DNA of 64,000 bases from Euptelea pleiosperma (GCA_035048495.1 CM068543.1:24975751-25039750); one strand, 5' to 3'; shown: positions 10,416-22,877, counted from the stretch's first letter. Numbers and translations are program-made. Notes: generated by a model not told the origin, from the sequence alone.

Positions 10416-10674
10416 AGCACGTGCGCTCTGTAGATTAGTAGTATATTTTCTTTTGAGATGTATTATTTGATACTATTGGTCTATACTATATGATATTGAG
10501 ATACTTTGTGTGATTATGAGATGTTAGTCATTGTGGATTATTGGGTCAATCTGTTGACCATATATATTTATACTTGGATGGTATGTTTGTTTGATATATT
10601 ATGTGATGGGATCTTTTATCTGTTTGATGATTATTTGGATTAGTACTTATGGTCATATCTATTTATTTCGATGG

Positions 10675-11065
10675 TATTTTGTTCTGATATATTTGTGGTG
10701 GATTTATGATGATGAAATATTACGCTATCGTTAATATATTTTTTTTCATCTCATAATTTGGATTCTTCCCTTTGTCAATGTATGACAAAAATGGGGAGAA
10801 ATCAATTATATTTTGATATATTTTGGTATGATTTATTCTTGGATGATTGATTAGCATTGCTTTATATTTTTTATCATCACAAGTTGGAGTTTTTCCCTTT
10901 GTCAATGTATAACAAAAAGGGGGAAAAATCAATTATATTTTGATATATTTTGGTATGATTTATTCATGGATGATTAATTAGCATTGCTTTATATTCTTTA
11001 TCATCACAGGTTAGAGTTTCTTTCCTTTGTTAATGTATGACAAAAAGGGGGAGAAATCAATTATA
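10675..11065 (+). repeat. Three tandem ~127-bp repeats, each with a polypurine tract
   Basis: Three imperfect units carry 'tttgtcaatgtat(g/a)ac' followed by a purine run (aaaaatggggagaaatc, aaaaagggggaaaaatc, aaaaagggggagaaatc at about 10784, 10911 and 11039), then 'aattatattttgatatattttgg'. Spacing is 127-128 bp. Multiple polypurine tracts before the 3' LTR are a known Sirevirus trait. Confidence 0.75.
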
Positions 11066-11483
11066 TTTGGATAATTTGATAACACTTGTTGAATTATAAT
11101 ATGGATAACATTTGTTGCTTTTCTATCTTATTGAATTGCTTGTCATAAAATATCTGTGATTCTTGGTTTTATTTGACTAAATGTACTGAGAATATGTTTT
11201 TAGTATGATTTTGACTAATATACTAATAAGAAGCGATTGTCAAAGATTTTTCTGTCAAGTTGATTTTTTTGTAGCAACAGGGTGTTTGCAATAAGTGTGG
11301 TACCAATCATGATACTAATCGTGAGCTACAACGTTGCTTCCTTGTATCTTCATCCTTCCAAGAAAAGCTATTTGGACAATTAAGTTAGGGGGGAAGTTAT
11401 TGTACTTAGGGAGAACATTATTGATTTATTTTCTATTGGGTTAAAATTGTAATATAATTGGGTAGGTATTTTTGTCTTGGCAT

Positions 11484-11498
11484 TGACAAAGGGGAAGA
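11484..11498 (+). other. Polypurine tract adjoining the 3' LTR
   Basis: Purine-rich stretch gacaaaggggaaga immediately before the 3' LTR; the expected site of plus-strand priming. Confidence 0.65.
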
Positions 11499-13277
11499 TT
11501 AAAAAGCTCGCTCGTCAAATCCCAAGAATACTCAGTTCTTCCGTAATGGTATTTTTATATATGTCGTTGTGCCTCAAATCAATTGAAGACTGAAGTGTCA
11601 GAGATCAAGTGGACTTTGACAAAACAAACCAAATAAGGATTAAAGTTCAAGAAAAGACAACCCAAGTGTTCAAGATCAACTGAAGACAAAGTCAAGATTA
11701 TCAAGTTCAAGTAAATACAAAGTCAAGTGATCAAGCTTAACTAAAGACAAAGTCAAAAGCTCAAGTACGTTCTCACTCAACGACCGTTCAACTATGAAGA
11801 AACTCGTATTGTGGTTACTTACACATATTTGAGGGTAAAATCGCATGTTGCCAGCGGATATTGATTTATCCTAGATGGTTAAGTGTTAGTTAGGGATTGT
11901 GCGTGTGATGAGAAGAGAAATTCTCATAACTTTGGTAGCATTCGGCTATGGACAAAATTGTCCAGCCGACCGACCTTTATATTCGGGCGACCAAAGGTCC
12001 GGTCGACTAGCCAAAATGGTTCGGTCGACCCTAACTCTCGGGTTCGAGAAATTTGGCTGAATGCCTGAGCGGGCGATTGACCAAAGTCTCGGTCGACTGA
12101 GTCTGGTCGACCAGCCATTAATGCGGTTGACCCCGCCAGTTTCGGATCTCGTTTGATAAAATCTTTTATACGATTAGAAGCGCATTTTGGCCCTTCAAAC
12201 AACTATATTCGGTATGATTCTAGCAAAGGGAGGCCTGCTTATAAATTAGAGCCCTCTCCGTCTATTAGAATTAACCCAATCAAGAGATCTAGATTCTACA
12301 TTCTTTGATTATCATTCTTTGAGTCTAGAGATCTGGAATTTGAGAGAGCTTCACCTGTGCAAATCGATACATCCTATTGTGAAGGCTGTTATAATTGTTT
12401 GAGAGAGCTTCACATGAGTCATTTTTTGTGAAGGCTGCTCTAGATTTTTTAGGAGAGCTTTACATGAGCAAATCTAGTTCATCTATTGTGAAGGTTGCTC
12501 TAATTGTTTGAAAAGACTACAAAGGGTATTGTTTCCTGCAATCGTCTTCTTCGAAGAAGAGGATCGTCATTGACAGAGCGTCTCTGTGGCAAATTCTTCT
12601 ATGAAGATTTACCACTGTATAGAATTCATCAAAAGGTAAGTATCTCCTAGAACAAACCTTTTAGAGTGAATTCAATGTTATCAAACCTGAATTATTTATG
12701 ATTGGTGGATGAGTGAGTACTCATCAAATTGAGTTGAAAAATGTGGAATCCTTGAGAAATCTGTTTCTCTAAAATACTACGGGCCTAGTGTGACTCTCTA
12801 GGTGAATCGAGAAGTGATTCTCGTAGAGATCGAGTTGAGGATTGTAGATCCATGAGAAGAGGGCTTCTTTAAATAGACTACTGGCCTAAGCTGACTCTCT
12901 AGGTGAGCGAGAAGCGATTCTCGTTAGATTGAGACTAAGTGAATCTTAGTTGGTTGATTATTTATTTCGATTGGAAATATTGTAATGCATAATTGAAATA
13001 ATATAATATTACTCATGGTGAGTATTGTAGAGTGAATGTAGGTACGTAGTTACCGAACCACTATAAATCTGAGTCTCGTGTGATTGTGAATGTTTGCATA
13101 TTTTGTCTCAGATTTTTCTATATTTATGTTATGTGGATGATTCATATTTTAATTGTTTGATCATTTTCCGCCTTGTGTGATCAATAAATTTTTATCCATA
13201 AAGAATTTGCAGAGGATTTAAAAATGTCCTATTCACCCCCCTCTAGGACTTAACCTGGTAATTAAAAGGGAATTTCA
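11499..13277 (+). repeat. 3' LTR of the Sirevirus-like element
   Basis: 1779 bp, matching 1357-3093 block by block (motif array about 11960-12135, TATAAATT at 12240-12247, three ~65-bp repeats about 12345-12510). The first dinucleotide is TT rather than TG, so the terminal TG has mutated. It carries two extra motif-flanked segments that the 5' LTR lacks. Followed by TSD gaggt (13278-13282). Confidence 0.85.
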
Positions 13278-13620
13278 GAGGTTATGCATGACCTCAATAG
13301 TTTATCCATGTTTAAATTTAAGAGATTTTAATTGTTTGTTGCTTATTCTTGCTTATTTACAAGTGCAAATAATTTTCTTTTGGATTTAAGTTTGGCTATT
13401 TGTGGAATTGCTCGTGGATAAGTAAGCCTCGATTCAAAAGGAGATGCTCTTGTGGAGTTAGCTTTTGCAGCAATCTTTTATTTTTGTATTTCTAATGAGT
13501 TAGGTGTCATGTCCCCCTTATCTTTGTGTGTTATTTATTTTTTATTTTTTATTTTTAATTAATTTCCCTTCCTTGGTTGGAGGTTTTATAAAAATTTTTG
13601 AGAGACTTGTAGTTGAAACT
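13278..13620 (+). mobile_element. L1-type LINE remnant, 3' end (right part)
   Basis: Begins with the right copy of the gaggt TSD and continues the LINE interrupted at 1356. A degraded C-terminus (ELGVMSPLSLCV) and a T-rich 3' region (about 13495-13570) resemble plant L1 ends. Assignment follows mainly from the TSD. Confidence 0.5.
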
Positions 13621-15325
13621 TTAAATTCCATTCTTGATGTAATAGTTAGTTTTATTGATGTCGAAATTCAAATTATATAGATTGTATTTTATGGATCTTA
13701 GAATGAATGAGTGGTTGGTTTTATGTTTTACTTATTATTGTTTTTCTACCCTATTACAACGTTTTGAGCATAACTCTTAGTGTACTTAATTAAATATTTC
13801 ATTTTAAAGTAATTTGATTTCTAACTCTTATGATGATCTTATTGTAAAATTTCATGCAAAAATACAAACTTTAGAATTTTTAGTACATGTTGCAAGTTAT
13901 TGTTACAGTCTATTTTATATATTTTTCTATCAATCGTTCAATATTTTTTAATGTTTGTTTGTCTTTAGTTTTCAAACCATGAAAATTGTTTCTCTACTTA
14001 TTTTCTATAGAACATCTTTGGAATCACTTGGATTTGATACCTAGGAAATTTACCGTGGATTTTACACCCTGACATTGTAATATGCATATCTCTAATTGTA
14101 AATTTTTTGAAGTGTGATTTTAGATCCTTTGAACTTTTAAAACTTGTTCTGAATGACCCCATATGAAACTTTCATCACATCTCCATATCTCTTTAGTTAC
14201 TAGATTAGGGTCTTGTGACCCAAGAAGAGTTATGTGCTATTTTTAAAAAAATCATACATAGAATGGACATTTATTTTGTTTCTACGTAGTAGATTTATCT
14301 GTGTTCTTCACTATTTTTTGGAAAAACTTCCATTTTGAGCATTATCTTTTATATTTTTGTATGATAGATCCTTAAGTCTAGTTTCAGATATATGTGGTGG
14401 GTTTTCTAACTCTGAGAATTGAATTCTTTGGAATTTTTGCAAGATCGATAGGTTCGGTAGTTTTTTTATAATTTAGAATCATTAAATTTTCTTTGATTGA
14501 ATTTTTCACATGCATGGATTGTGGTTTTTATTTTTAAACTATTTTTGTAATATACCCTAGTCAATACCTTTCCAAATTGTTATTACACATCTAGAGTGGA
14601 CGTAAACTTAATTTATTATGAATTTTTGAACATAGACTGTGCATATTAGAACTCGCTTATCCTTTAATTTCGCATAATTGAACCTTGGCTGTATGTTTCT
14701 TTTATTTTAACCTGACCTCACCCTAGGACCATAGGTCTTGATTTTGGACTTTGGGTTAGACTGAGAGTCACGGGTTAGGTCCGATAAACTCAAGATTGGG
14801 GCCAACAAGTGTAGTGTACTTAACTGTAATTCCTTGCTCTTAATGGTACTTTACAAACTGTTTACGTAATTTACACCTTCATAATTTGTCCTTCATTATT
14901 TAGGCCAACTTTTTGCATAATTTATACTTTCATAATTGTCCATCATTATTTGGGCTTATTTTATCAGATATAACAATTTTAATCTTTTTATCCAATTGCT
15001 TTTTAACCTTTACTTGAAATCTCTTAAAGACATACATGGTGACATATGACTTGTGATCGTAGATAAACATGGACATGTTAGAAATTGATTTCAATAAAGT
15101 TGATGAAGTACAATTGATCAACCACCATAAGACAGTAGGAAATGGTATATATCATTGTGGATGATCTCCAATAGTTCCAAACTCCTCTTCAATTCTAATT
15201 TTCTTTGCTTAATTTTTTTTGATACGATCTACACGTGTTAAAGTCACTAAAATCTACAGGTGTGTCTGTTTTTGTGCTACAACATAGAAGATTTCTCAGA
15301 CAACATATTTCTTTTAAAATCCAAC
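13621..15325. other. No gene recognised
   Basis: AT-rich DNA without convincing coding, RNA or repeat structure on either strand. Short open frames (e.g. 14930-15121 minus) lack protein-like composition. Confidence 0.5.
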
Positions 15326-15328
15326 TAA

Positions 15329-16194
15329 GGCTACGTTTGTTTTTTATAAATGTGCGCGCATTGGCGCTGTTGTACGCAACTCAGCTAAAAAATGTGTGTT
15401 TGCTTGTACTTATGTGCGCGATTCACAATGTGCACTAGGGCCCTCAATGTGCGCCAATGCGCATGTTGCAACATACACACCCCTGAGAATTAGAACACGC
15501 ACGAAATTGTGTGTTACAACACGTGCTGTTGTACCATAAGACATATTTATGATGCATCGCATGGTGCATCACACTATATTTAAATAATAATTTTTACTAT
15601 ATTGTATGTATTATATATTATATAAAATAATATATTATAATATGATAATATAATAATAATATAATATTATATGATAATATATTATATAATATAATAAATA
15701 TTATTAATATTATATGATAATATTATTATATAATAATATTATTATATTAATAATATCATTATAATATTAATATAATTTATTATAATAATATAATATAATA
15801 GAATAAAATAATATTATATATGATTATCATATAATAATATGATATATTATTATAATAATATATATAATACTATGTAATATATAACATATAATAAAAATCT
15901 ATTATATTGTATTATACAATATATAATTATAATATATCTGATATATATATCTAAACCGTATAAAAATATTCTAGTACACGTGGCAGCTTGAAAATGTGTA
16001 TGTATAATTTTATACAATGTAATGCGATACGCCGAATCAAATGCAACATCCACTATCATTTGCATAAACAAACGCACATAATCAATTTTCACGCGTGATT
16101 TGTTGAGTTCGTCAAAACATCATACATTAGAATTTGCGCGCGTATTCAAAGTGTGCACGTTCCAAAATATGTGTGAAAAAAAATAAATGCAGCC
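15329..16194. mobile_element. Tourist/Harbinger-like element, 866 bp
   Basis: Imperfect terminal inverted repeats (left GGCTACGTTTGTTTTTTAT, right end AAAAAATAAATGCAGCC) flanked by 3-bp TSDs TAA (15326-15328, 16195-16197). The core at about 15590-15960 is almost only A and T. No transposase. Bases ~15940-16194 match 39880-40127, and the termini resemble those of 19981-22016, so three relatives lie in the window. Confidence 0.7.
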
Positions 16195-16197
16195 TAA

Positions 16198-16997
16198 GTG
16201 ATAGAAGAACCGGCCATTAACATGCTCAAAAGATAAGATGCAAAAATAAATCCAACGATAATTTATATAATCCATTTACGGGGTGACGAAATCCTTCTAT
16301 ATTGAAACTACAACTCAATCTCTATAAAATTACTTGTAGATAGTCTTTTTATTATCTATAAAATTTAAATAATTACTAACATTAACAGTTTATTAATCGC
16401 ATGGAAGAATAATCCAATAAAGTAGAACATTCAATTTAATAAATCTTAATTTTTTAATATGGTCTTGGAGTTAATGTAAATAAAGTGCTTGAAAACCTAA
16501 CCACTTTGGTGGAACAACCCGTGTATCAAAGCTTTCTCATAAAAAAAACTTACAAGAATATCCCCATAAATATTTTAAAATTTCCAATATGCCCTTGCCT
16601 TAATTTTTAGGCATAGGAACCTTTACTAAACAATCTAAATTTATAAAAATGAAGTACTTAAGCTTTTAACACTTAAATTAAATACTTTAAGCTTTCAATG
16701 TTGAGATTAATTAGTTTTAACAAACACCCCCTTATATGTGGATGCTCAGATAATTAATTATTGGATGGAGTTGTCGATTAGAACTATCACTTGGTTGGTA
16801 TGTGGGACCTTGAATGGGACTCATCAGTAGCTAAATTTTGTTACCTCGATTATGAACGATCTCAAATAAGGAGACTTTCTGATGGAAGAATCTCAAGCAA
16901 GGGAACCTTGGATGTACATGACCTAATTGGATAGAAAGAATCATCAAATTTGACTTGTTGAGCATGAATGGCGCCATCAACTTTTTGTAAAGGATCG
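16198..16997. other. No gene recognised
   Basis: AT-rich sequence with no coding frame or clear element boundary; host of the solo LTR inserted after 17002. Confidence 0.5.
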
Positions 16998-17002
16998 AGT
17001 TG

Positions 17003-19818
17003 TGATATTCGCTCAAAAGTGCTTATTTTAAGCAATTATCCTTTTAACGTTATCGCACTCTCTTATGTAAAACTGTCATTTTTATCAACTTTTCTACATA
17101 AGAGTTTCTCTCATCGCGTAGAACACACTTTTCTGCATATAATGGTATATTCGCATGCACTCATACGCGTTTATTTGACCTACATGAGAAGCGGTTTTGT
17201 AGAATTCTGATTACACAATCTTTCTTATCATAGGAGCACTACCAGACAATTTTTAATAGAATGCGGGCCCACAATCAAACCCCAGAGTCAATGATCCATC
17301 TGATCTTCACCATCCATATCCACCGTCCGATCGCCAACAGATCGTCCGATCAGTCACCCAATCATCCACCTGATCATCCCATGATCAATCATGAAAGCCC
17401 AAGAGCGAATCTGTCAACATGATGAATGGTTACTAATATTGATTTCAAGCGAGCCCGAATGTGAGCCATAACATAAAGACTAATTGTTGAACCACAATGT
17501 TGGACCAAGCTGTAGACAGGTACACGTGATGATCTCCAATAGATGGACCATTAATCAAAAGTGATGGACCACCAACACATGGACCAAGCTAGTGAACTAA
17601 CAAAATGCTACAAGAAGACTATAGCAAGGTAGATATAATAGTGGACCATGGCTGGACCAAGTAAGCAGCATGTGAAGTGGCGCAAGAATTGACCACATTG
17701 AAAGACACCGATGGTGGACCAAGCCAAGATAGGCCAGCATGAAACATGAGAAAATTTGTGCGAATGTGTGTGACGCCCATGATGGAGACACAAGGGTGTA
17801 TGGTAGACCTTTAATCATCAGTGATCATTTTTTGAATGCCACATGGCAAAAGCGTTAGGGCGTACACAAGGGAAGGGTAGAAATGTACAAAGAGAAGGAA
17901 AATATGGTCATGTGCAACCATGGGGAATAAATATGGAGAATTGTGTGGGGAAGCATGAGGTAGCAGCAAATTAGGAGAGCTTCAAGGCAAAATAAGGGAG
18001 AGATAATTGGTTTTGACAAACTAAAGGCTTAAGTAAAAGGTGTTAAACAAAGGGGCTGAACCAAATAAAGGAAATAGGCTGGATGGGTCCTAGAATTAGG
18101 TAGGTTAGAGCATGTGTGGAACTACCAATGGAGGGAGGTGATTGAAGCGGACAGATTATATAGAGGTGGATGCCTATACCATCAGTGGACACTTGTCCTC
18201 ACATCTGTCCACCATACCCCACAGCAACACAAGAGCTAATTTTCCCATCTCAACCTCACCAAACAACCCTTCCTCCCACACCCACACGGTCTTAGAATTT
18301 TGGGAATGATTGTGGGCGATCCACAAAAGGTAAGGTGGCAGCACCTTCCTTATAACTCACCCACACCCCTCACATAAAAGGAAGAGAAAAACCCTAAACC
18401 TATTCATCTTCTCTCCAACACGTTCTCCTCTCTCACCTTTTCACTACCGCCCCCCTCATCTTCTCCTTCACGAGTTGTTGCAGGTCCTACACTCACAGTT
18501 GCTACAACTTACAAACCGATTATGAAAGCCTCTCCACTCTAGCATCTCCTTCCTTCCACGCCAGCAATCCATCGCTCCTCCAAGTGCTAGGCGCCATCAG
18601 CGCTGGTCACCTCCCTCATCGAGACAACCTGCAAGTTGCAGGTCTGTAACGCCCTCTTACGCCGGCAATCCCCATCTCTCAGCTGTCTTTTGCTTATCTC
18701 CTCAAGCTGTCGCTCTCATCCAAAAAAGAAAAAGAAAAGAAAAAGAAGAGGAGGAAGGAGAGAACCTGACCTCGTTATCTTGCAGCTTGCACCACTGCCT
18801 CTCCTTCTTCTTCTTGTACTCTGAGTAGCGCCACATCACCAATACCACCACCACCTGTTGGGTTATCTCCTTTTCCTTCCAAGCCGCCGTCATCTCGAAA
18901 CTCCAGGCAGCAACCAGCACATCTTCCATCTTCACGGTTTCAACCTACTGCCTCCTCCCACTTCTCCAATCTTACAAATGAGCCATTCTCCCTTCTCTCT
19001 ACTCTCTTCTCTTCTCAAAAGAAAAGAAAAGAAAAGAAAAAAAAGTATATACACAAAACAGAAAAAAGGGAAGAGAAGAAAAAGGAGAAGAGGAGGCCGT
19101 TATCTTCTTGGAGTGGAGCACGAAGCACCACCGTTCACCCCTTGTAGCCATTATCACCGCCCTACTCACCACTTCACCAGCCATAACAACTTCACCTTTG
19201 CAACGTGCTATGATCCCATGGCAACAACTCCATCTCTCACATTCTCAGGTTCCACCATCATCATCTCCCCATCATGGTCGAACATCATCTCCATCCATTT
19301 TCACCATTGGTAAGTTCCCCATCAACGTAATTTTCCATTTTTGCCTTCTTTCTCTCTCTACCTCTCTTTAGCCACTCTCTCTACACTTTCTCTCTCATCT
19401 CTCTTATTTTCCTCTCTAGATTAGTTCTTTTAAGTGCTTATTTGCTTTCTAGTTAGGTTTGCTTTATGTGTTTGATGTTTGTAAGGAACCCTTAGTTATC
19501 AATAAAAGTGAGATTTTTGTAGTTCTTAAGTTCTTTTAACTTTACAATTTTTTGTTTGTGGTAAAATTCTCTCTCTAGAATCATAAAATAATGTTTTAAT
19601 CCCAATTTCCATCTCTCTCATCTCTCCACCAATTTCAAGCAAAGAAATCCGTCATTTTATGTTCTCTATTTGCGCTAACTTGCCCCGAGTGTGGATCGAC
19701 ATCCGACACGAATCCCTATGCTAGAATCTCTTAATTTTGTAGAGTAAAATCAGATCAATTTACAAATGTGTTGATTCTAAGGTTTCCGATCCAACGACAC
19801 AGAAAAATCCTAATTTCA
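17003..19818 (+). mobile_element. Solo LTR, second copy of the 4228 family (2.82 kb)
   Basis: Starts TGATATTCGCTC, ends CTAATTTCA, flanked by the exact 5-bp TSD agttg (16998-17002 and 19819-19823). The first ~250 bp and the last ~200 bp ('tcattttatgttct', 'gagtgtggatcgacatcc') match 4228-6807; the middle has diverged or been replaced. It holds pyrimidine-rich leader-like sequence and polypurine runs (18722-18758, 19017-19095). The tRNA-like segment of the other copies is not apparent. Open frames inside (e.g. 18858-19313) look like chance frames. Confidence 0.85.
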
Positions 19819-20749
19819 AGTTGTGTGAATTTGCATGTTACATGAGGATCTTACAAAAGCGGAAAATGTTAGCTAGGGTGATGAAGGATGGTAAAGGCTA
19901 AGGTGAGTGGCTTTGTCTAAATGGCAGGACTCCAGAGCGAGTCATATTGGTCTAATGATGGTTCTAGGCTATATCATTTAGGCTATGTTTGTTTACTACA
20001 TATTCGATGCGCGTGATTCCAATAATGCACACACATCTCGATTTGCACAAAAGTAAAGTTGCACGATTTTTTAATTTGAAGCATTTGGATGAACAATGAA
20101 AAATTATGACATACATTGCACATGTATTGAGTTTGATGAACATTACTCTAAAAACAAATATGTGGCTTACTTGTGTGGCCCCAAAGTGTATCAAGTTAAT
20201 TTCACATGCTAAGTAGGCCCCATACAATCACTGTCCCATAGCATGGGGGTCCTACATACCCATGTGGGCTCATGTACCATATGAATCAAAATATCAAGTG
20301 TATTCCATATGCCACGTGAGTCCCATGTGTCACGTAATCCACCATTAGGTGGACCCTACATGCTAAGTGAGCCCCCCACACATGCTAGGTGTTAGTAATC
20401 AAGGTCCCACGTGTTATGTGGCTCCCACATGTTATATGGTCCAAAGATTATGTGGGTCTCATATGCCATGGGCTCATGTGTCATGTGATAAACATATCAC
20501 ATGGGCCCCTACATGATAGATGAATTCCCACTTGCCACGTGTCAGTACATGAATGTCCAACGTGAAGTGATGAATAATAATATGATGTGTGCATATACTA
20601 AATGAATCAAAATTGGTGCAACTTGAATGTGAACACTACACGTCCTTGATTCTCAGGTGAGGGAGTGAACTTTACAACATATGTACCTCGGCGCATGTTC
20701 GAGCCACTTCGCAAATCGTGAATGTGGGGACTACTTGGTGAAACAAAAT

Positions 20750-21944
20750 CACTACTAGACGAATTGGGTTTGGTGTTAGCTAGATTGGGGAGGTATATAT
20801 ATTGACATAGATCATTTTTCATCATTTCTTTTTTTCTCTAAGGTAATGCATGTGCATTTATTGGCTCTAGCTAATTTTTTCGTTGGTTTTTTAATATTGT
20901 TGCAGACGATTAGCTATTTTTTTGATAAATGAAGATATATCGTCTTCTAAATCTATATAATTTTCCCTACCAAGTCATTTAAATTTATATAGTTTTGCTT
21001 CTTTTCTTTTTTCATTTTATTTACTTATAGGGGCTTTTTGATCTTTTTGGTGCTAAGGAACACGTCACCCTACCCCACATGTCACCCTACAACTTTGGTC
21101 ATTCAATACTTTCACATTAATTTCAACTCAAGTACTGTTCAAGTAATTATTGCATCCTAACATTGTACTTAAACTTTTATCACAACGTTCTCATATATAT
21201 GTTTCTATCACAATGAAAATCACAACCCATGTGGCACACTCTTAGTGGACTCTGACCATATGGATTTTTGGCAAGTCCCTCATTAATGGACCTCTAAACC
21301 AAATCAGCATGATTAGTGATTTCTAAGTGAATCTATTAATTTATTTTTATGGGTAGGTTTTAATTGTAAGAATTCCAGAATTATTAAGCGCTATTTGAGT
21401 ATAAATCATTAATTAGGTTCATTGAGGGATTAGCCAAACATCAATATAACTTATCAGTACTTAAGACTGATTCTAGTTGTATTGGATTCAACAATATGCA
21501 ATATTATGTAAGTGGTGAATGTGAATGGTGGTTAAATACATTTTAATTTGAATGTGAATATGAAAGGATCAAATGTTTTGAATTAGTGTGTGATATACTG
21601 CAGGTGTATGGACATGCAGGTGTATGATATGCAGGTGGGGTATAGGCGACAGAGAAAAAACAAAGTGGATATTTAAAAAAAATTATAACATTTGGCATCA
21701 GTTTTTGGAAAAATCGACACCAAATGTTAAGATATAGCGTCGGTTTTTTATAAAACCGATGCCATTTGACGCTATATCTTAACATTTGGCGTTGGGTTTT
21801 TCCAAAACCGACACCATTTCCTGACTTTCCACGTCGATCAATAAATCGACGCAGACTTTTCGCGTCACTGGCATTCGCGTCAGTTTTTCAAAAATAAAAA
21901 ATCGACGCTAAACGTTGACACCGTATGTCATTTTTCTAGTAGTG
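20750..21944 (+). mobile_element. CACTA (En/Spm) deletion derivative
   Basis: Ends CACTACTAGA / TCTAGTAGTG with 3-bp TSDs aat (20747-20749, 21945-21947). The left half (about 20770-21000) matches the reverse complement of about 60160-60340. There it corresponds to the 3' end of a CACTA Ulp1-like gene, so this copy kept the gene's last intron and exon and lost the rest. A Mutator-type repeat relic lies at about 21230-21470. The right half carries subterminal 'gcgtcggtttt...aaaaccgatgcc' repeats, including a 20-bp perfect inverted repeat. Confidence 0.7.
21722..21787. repeat. Perfect 20-bp inverted repeat (CACTA subterminal)
   Basis: Arms AAATGTTAAGATATAGCGTC (21722-21741) and its exact complement (21768-21787) around a 26-nt centre that itself pairs partly (ggttttttataaaacc). 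Lies in the CACTA subterminal region, where transposase-binding repeats are expected. Confidence 0.7.
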
Positions 21945-22019
21945 AATGTATGGAAATTGATGAAGTTGTACACATTATTGTCAATGTGCACGCGTTGGCA
22001 ATAAACAAACGCACCCTTA

Positions 22020-22577
22020 TACATGTATGTATGAATTTGTATGGATATGTGCATGTATGTCGATTTGTGGTAGATGAGTTGAAGAGAGGAAGTTTTCAAA
22101 TTATGGAGAAAGGATTACTGTAACCATAGTAATACATTTATTTTACCACGTGGCATCTTGTTTAGGGCTCGAACAATATTTCTTGCACATCTAGACATCA
22201 CCGCAAGTCAACTTATGAGACACACGCCACATGTCAGTGTGTTGACTCTTTATCGCCGTCGAGTCCTGATTGGTCCCCACCAGTATACCATGTTTAGCTT
22301 CTCATCCAATTGGACCATCTGGATTAATAAGGTAACAAGCAATTAGGAGTCTTCAACTTATATAAAAAAAAATTAGGAATCTTCAACTCCTAATCTTCAT
22401 GCCTAACATCTGTTTTATTTCAGAAAATTTCAGTTTCAATGCGACATAAGGTGTGTGCTTATTTATTTATGCACACAATGACAAAAATCCAATAACCATC
22501 CTAACTTTCATAAATATCATTTCAACAACTCTTAGATTTTGTCAATGTCACTAGATAAGACCTCAGAAAAAAAAAAT
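22020..22577. other. No gene recognised
   Basis: AT-rich spacer; no coding or RNA gene structure seen. Confidence 0.45.
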
Positions 22578-22788
22578 CCTCCTTCCCAAAATGCCACGTG
22601 GCACACTCATTTGGACCCACCCCACTCCATTAATGTTTGGTCCCACCTATTGGTGGACCTACAAAAAAAAAAAACCGTGATTGGTAATTTCTAACCATTT
22701 GATTTGAGTACCCAAATCTGTGACTATAGATTACTCAAAGAAAAAAAAGCTCAAAAGAGTGCCACGTGGCACTTTGGGTGGGAGGAGG
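22578..22788. mobile_element. Short foldback element with CCACGTGG in its arms
   Basis: Left arm CCTCCTTCCCAAAATGCCAC and right arm (complement of GTGGCACTTTGGGTGGGAGG) pair imperfectly; each holds gCCACGTGGc. No clear TSD. Length and form suit a MITE. Confidence 0.5.
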
Positions 22789-22877
22789 GGCCAGGGGTGT
22801 GATTTTGAATTTTTTGATACTAATGGGTCCCACTTTAGAAATTAACTTGATTGGATGATTAGAGCCATTTGATATAT

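Larger units (their letters stand above)
1357..13277 (+). mobile_element. Sirevirus-like Ty1/copia retrotransposon, full-length but defective
   Basis: Two long direct repeats (1357-3093 and 11499-13277) end in TTTCA, and the flanks carry an identical 5-bp TSD, gaggt (1352-1356 and 13278-13282). Inside are a primer-binding site for initiator tRNA-Met, gag, a zinc knuckle, a shortened pol, an extra ORF downstream of pol, and several polypurine tracts before the 3' LTR. The order PR-IN-RT-RH identifies Ty1/copia. An ORF in the env position and multiple polypurine tracts are recognised Sirevirus features. Stops, frameshifts and the solo LTR at 4228-6807 make it non-functional. It is inserted in an L1 LINE. 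Confidence 0.85.
19981..22016. mobile_element. Tourist/Harbinger-like element hosting a CACTA insertion
   Basis: TIRs GGCTATGTTTGTTTACTAC (left) and the complement of GCAATAAACAAACGCACCC (right), with 3-bp TSDs TTA (19978-19980, 22017-22019). The left part contains a low-complexity run of 'cacatg/ccacgtg/ggccc' words (about 20200-20560). A CACTA derivative (20750-21944) sits inside. No transposase recognised. Confidence 0.6.

Noticed and set aside
10416..10674. Possible further ORF or RNA after the extra ORF
   Set aside because: T-rich with frequent stops in all frames; nothing conserved visible.
18858..19313. 151-codon open frame
   Set aside because: Inside the second LTR copy; low-complexity composition from CT- and A-rich tracts; not shared in frame with the first copy.
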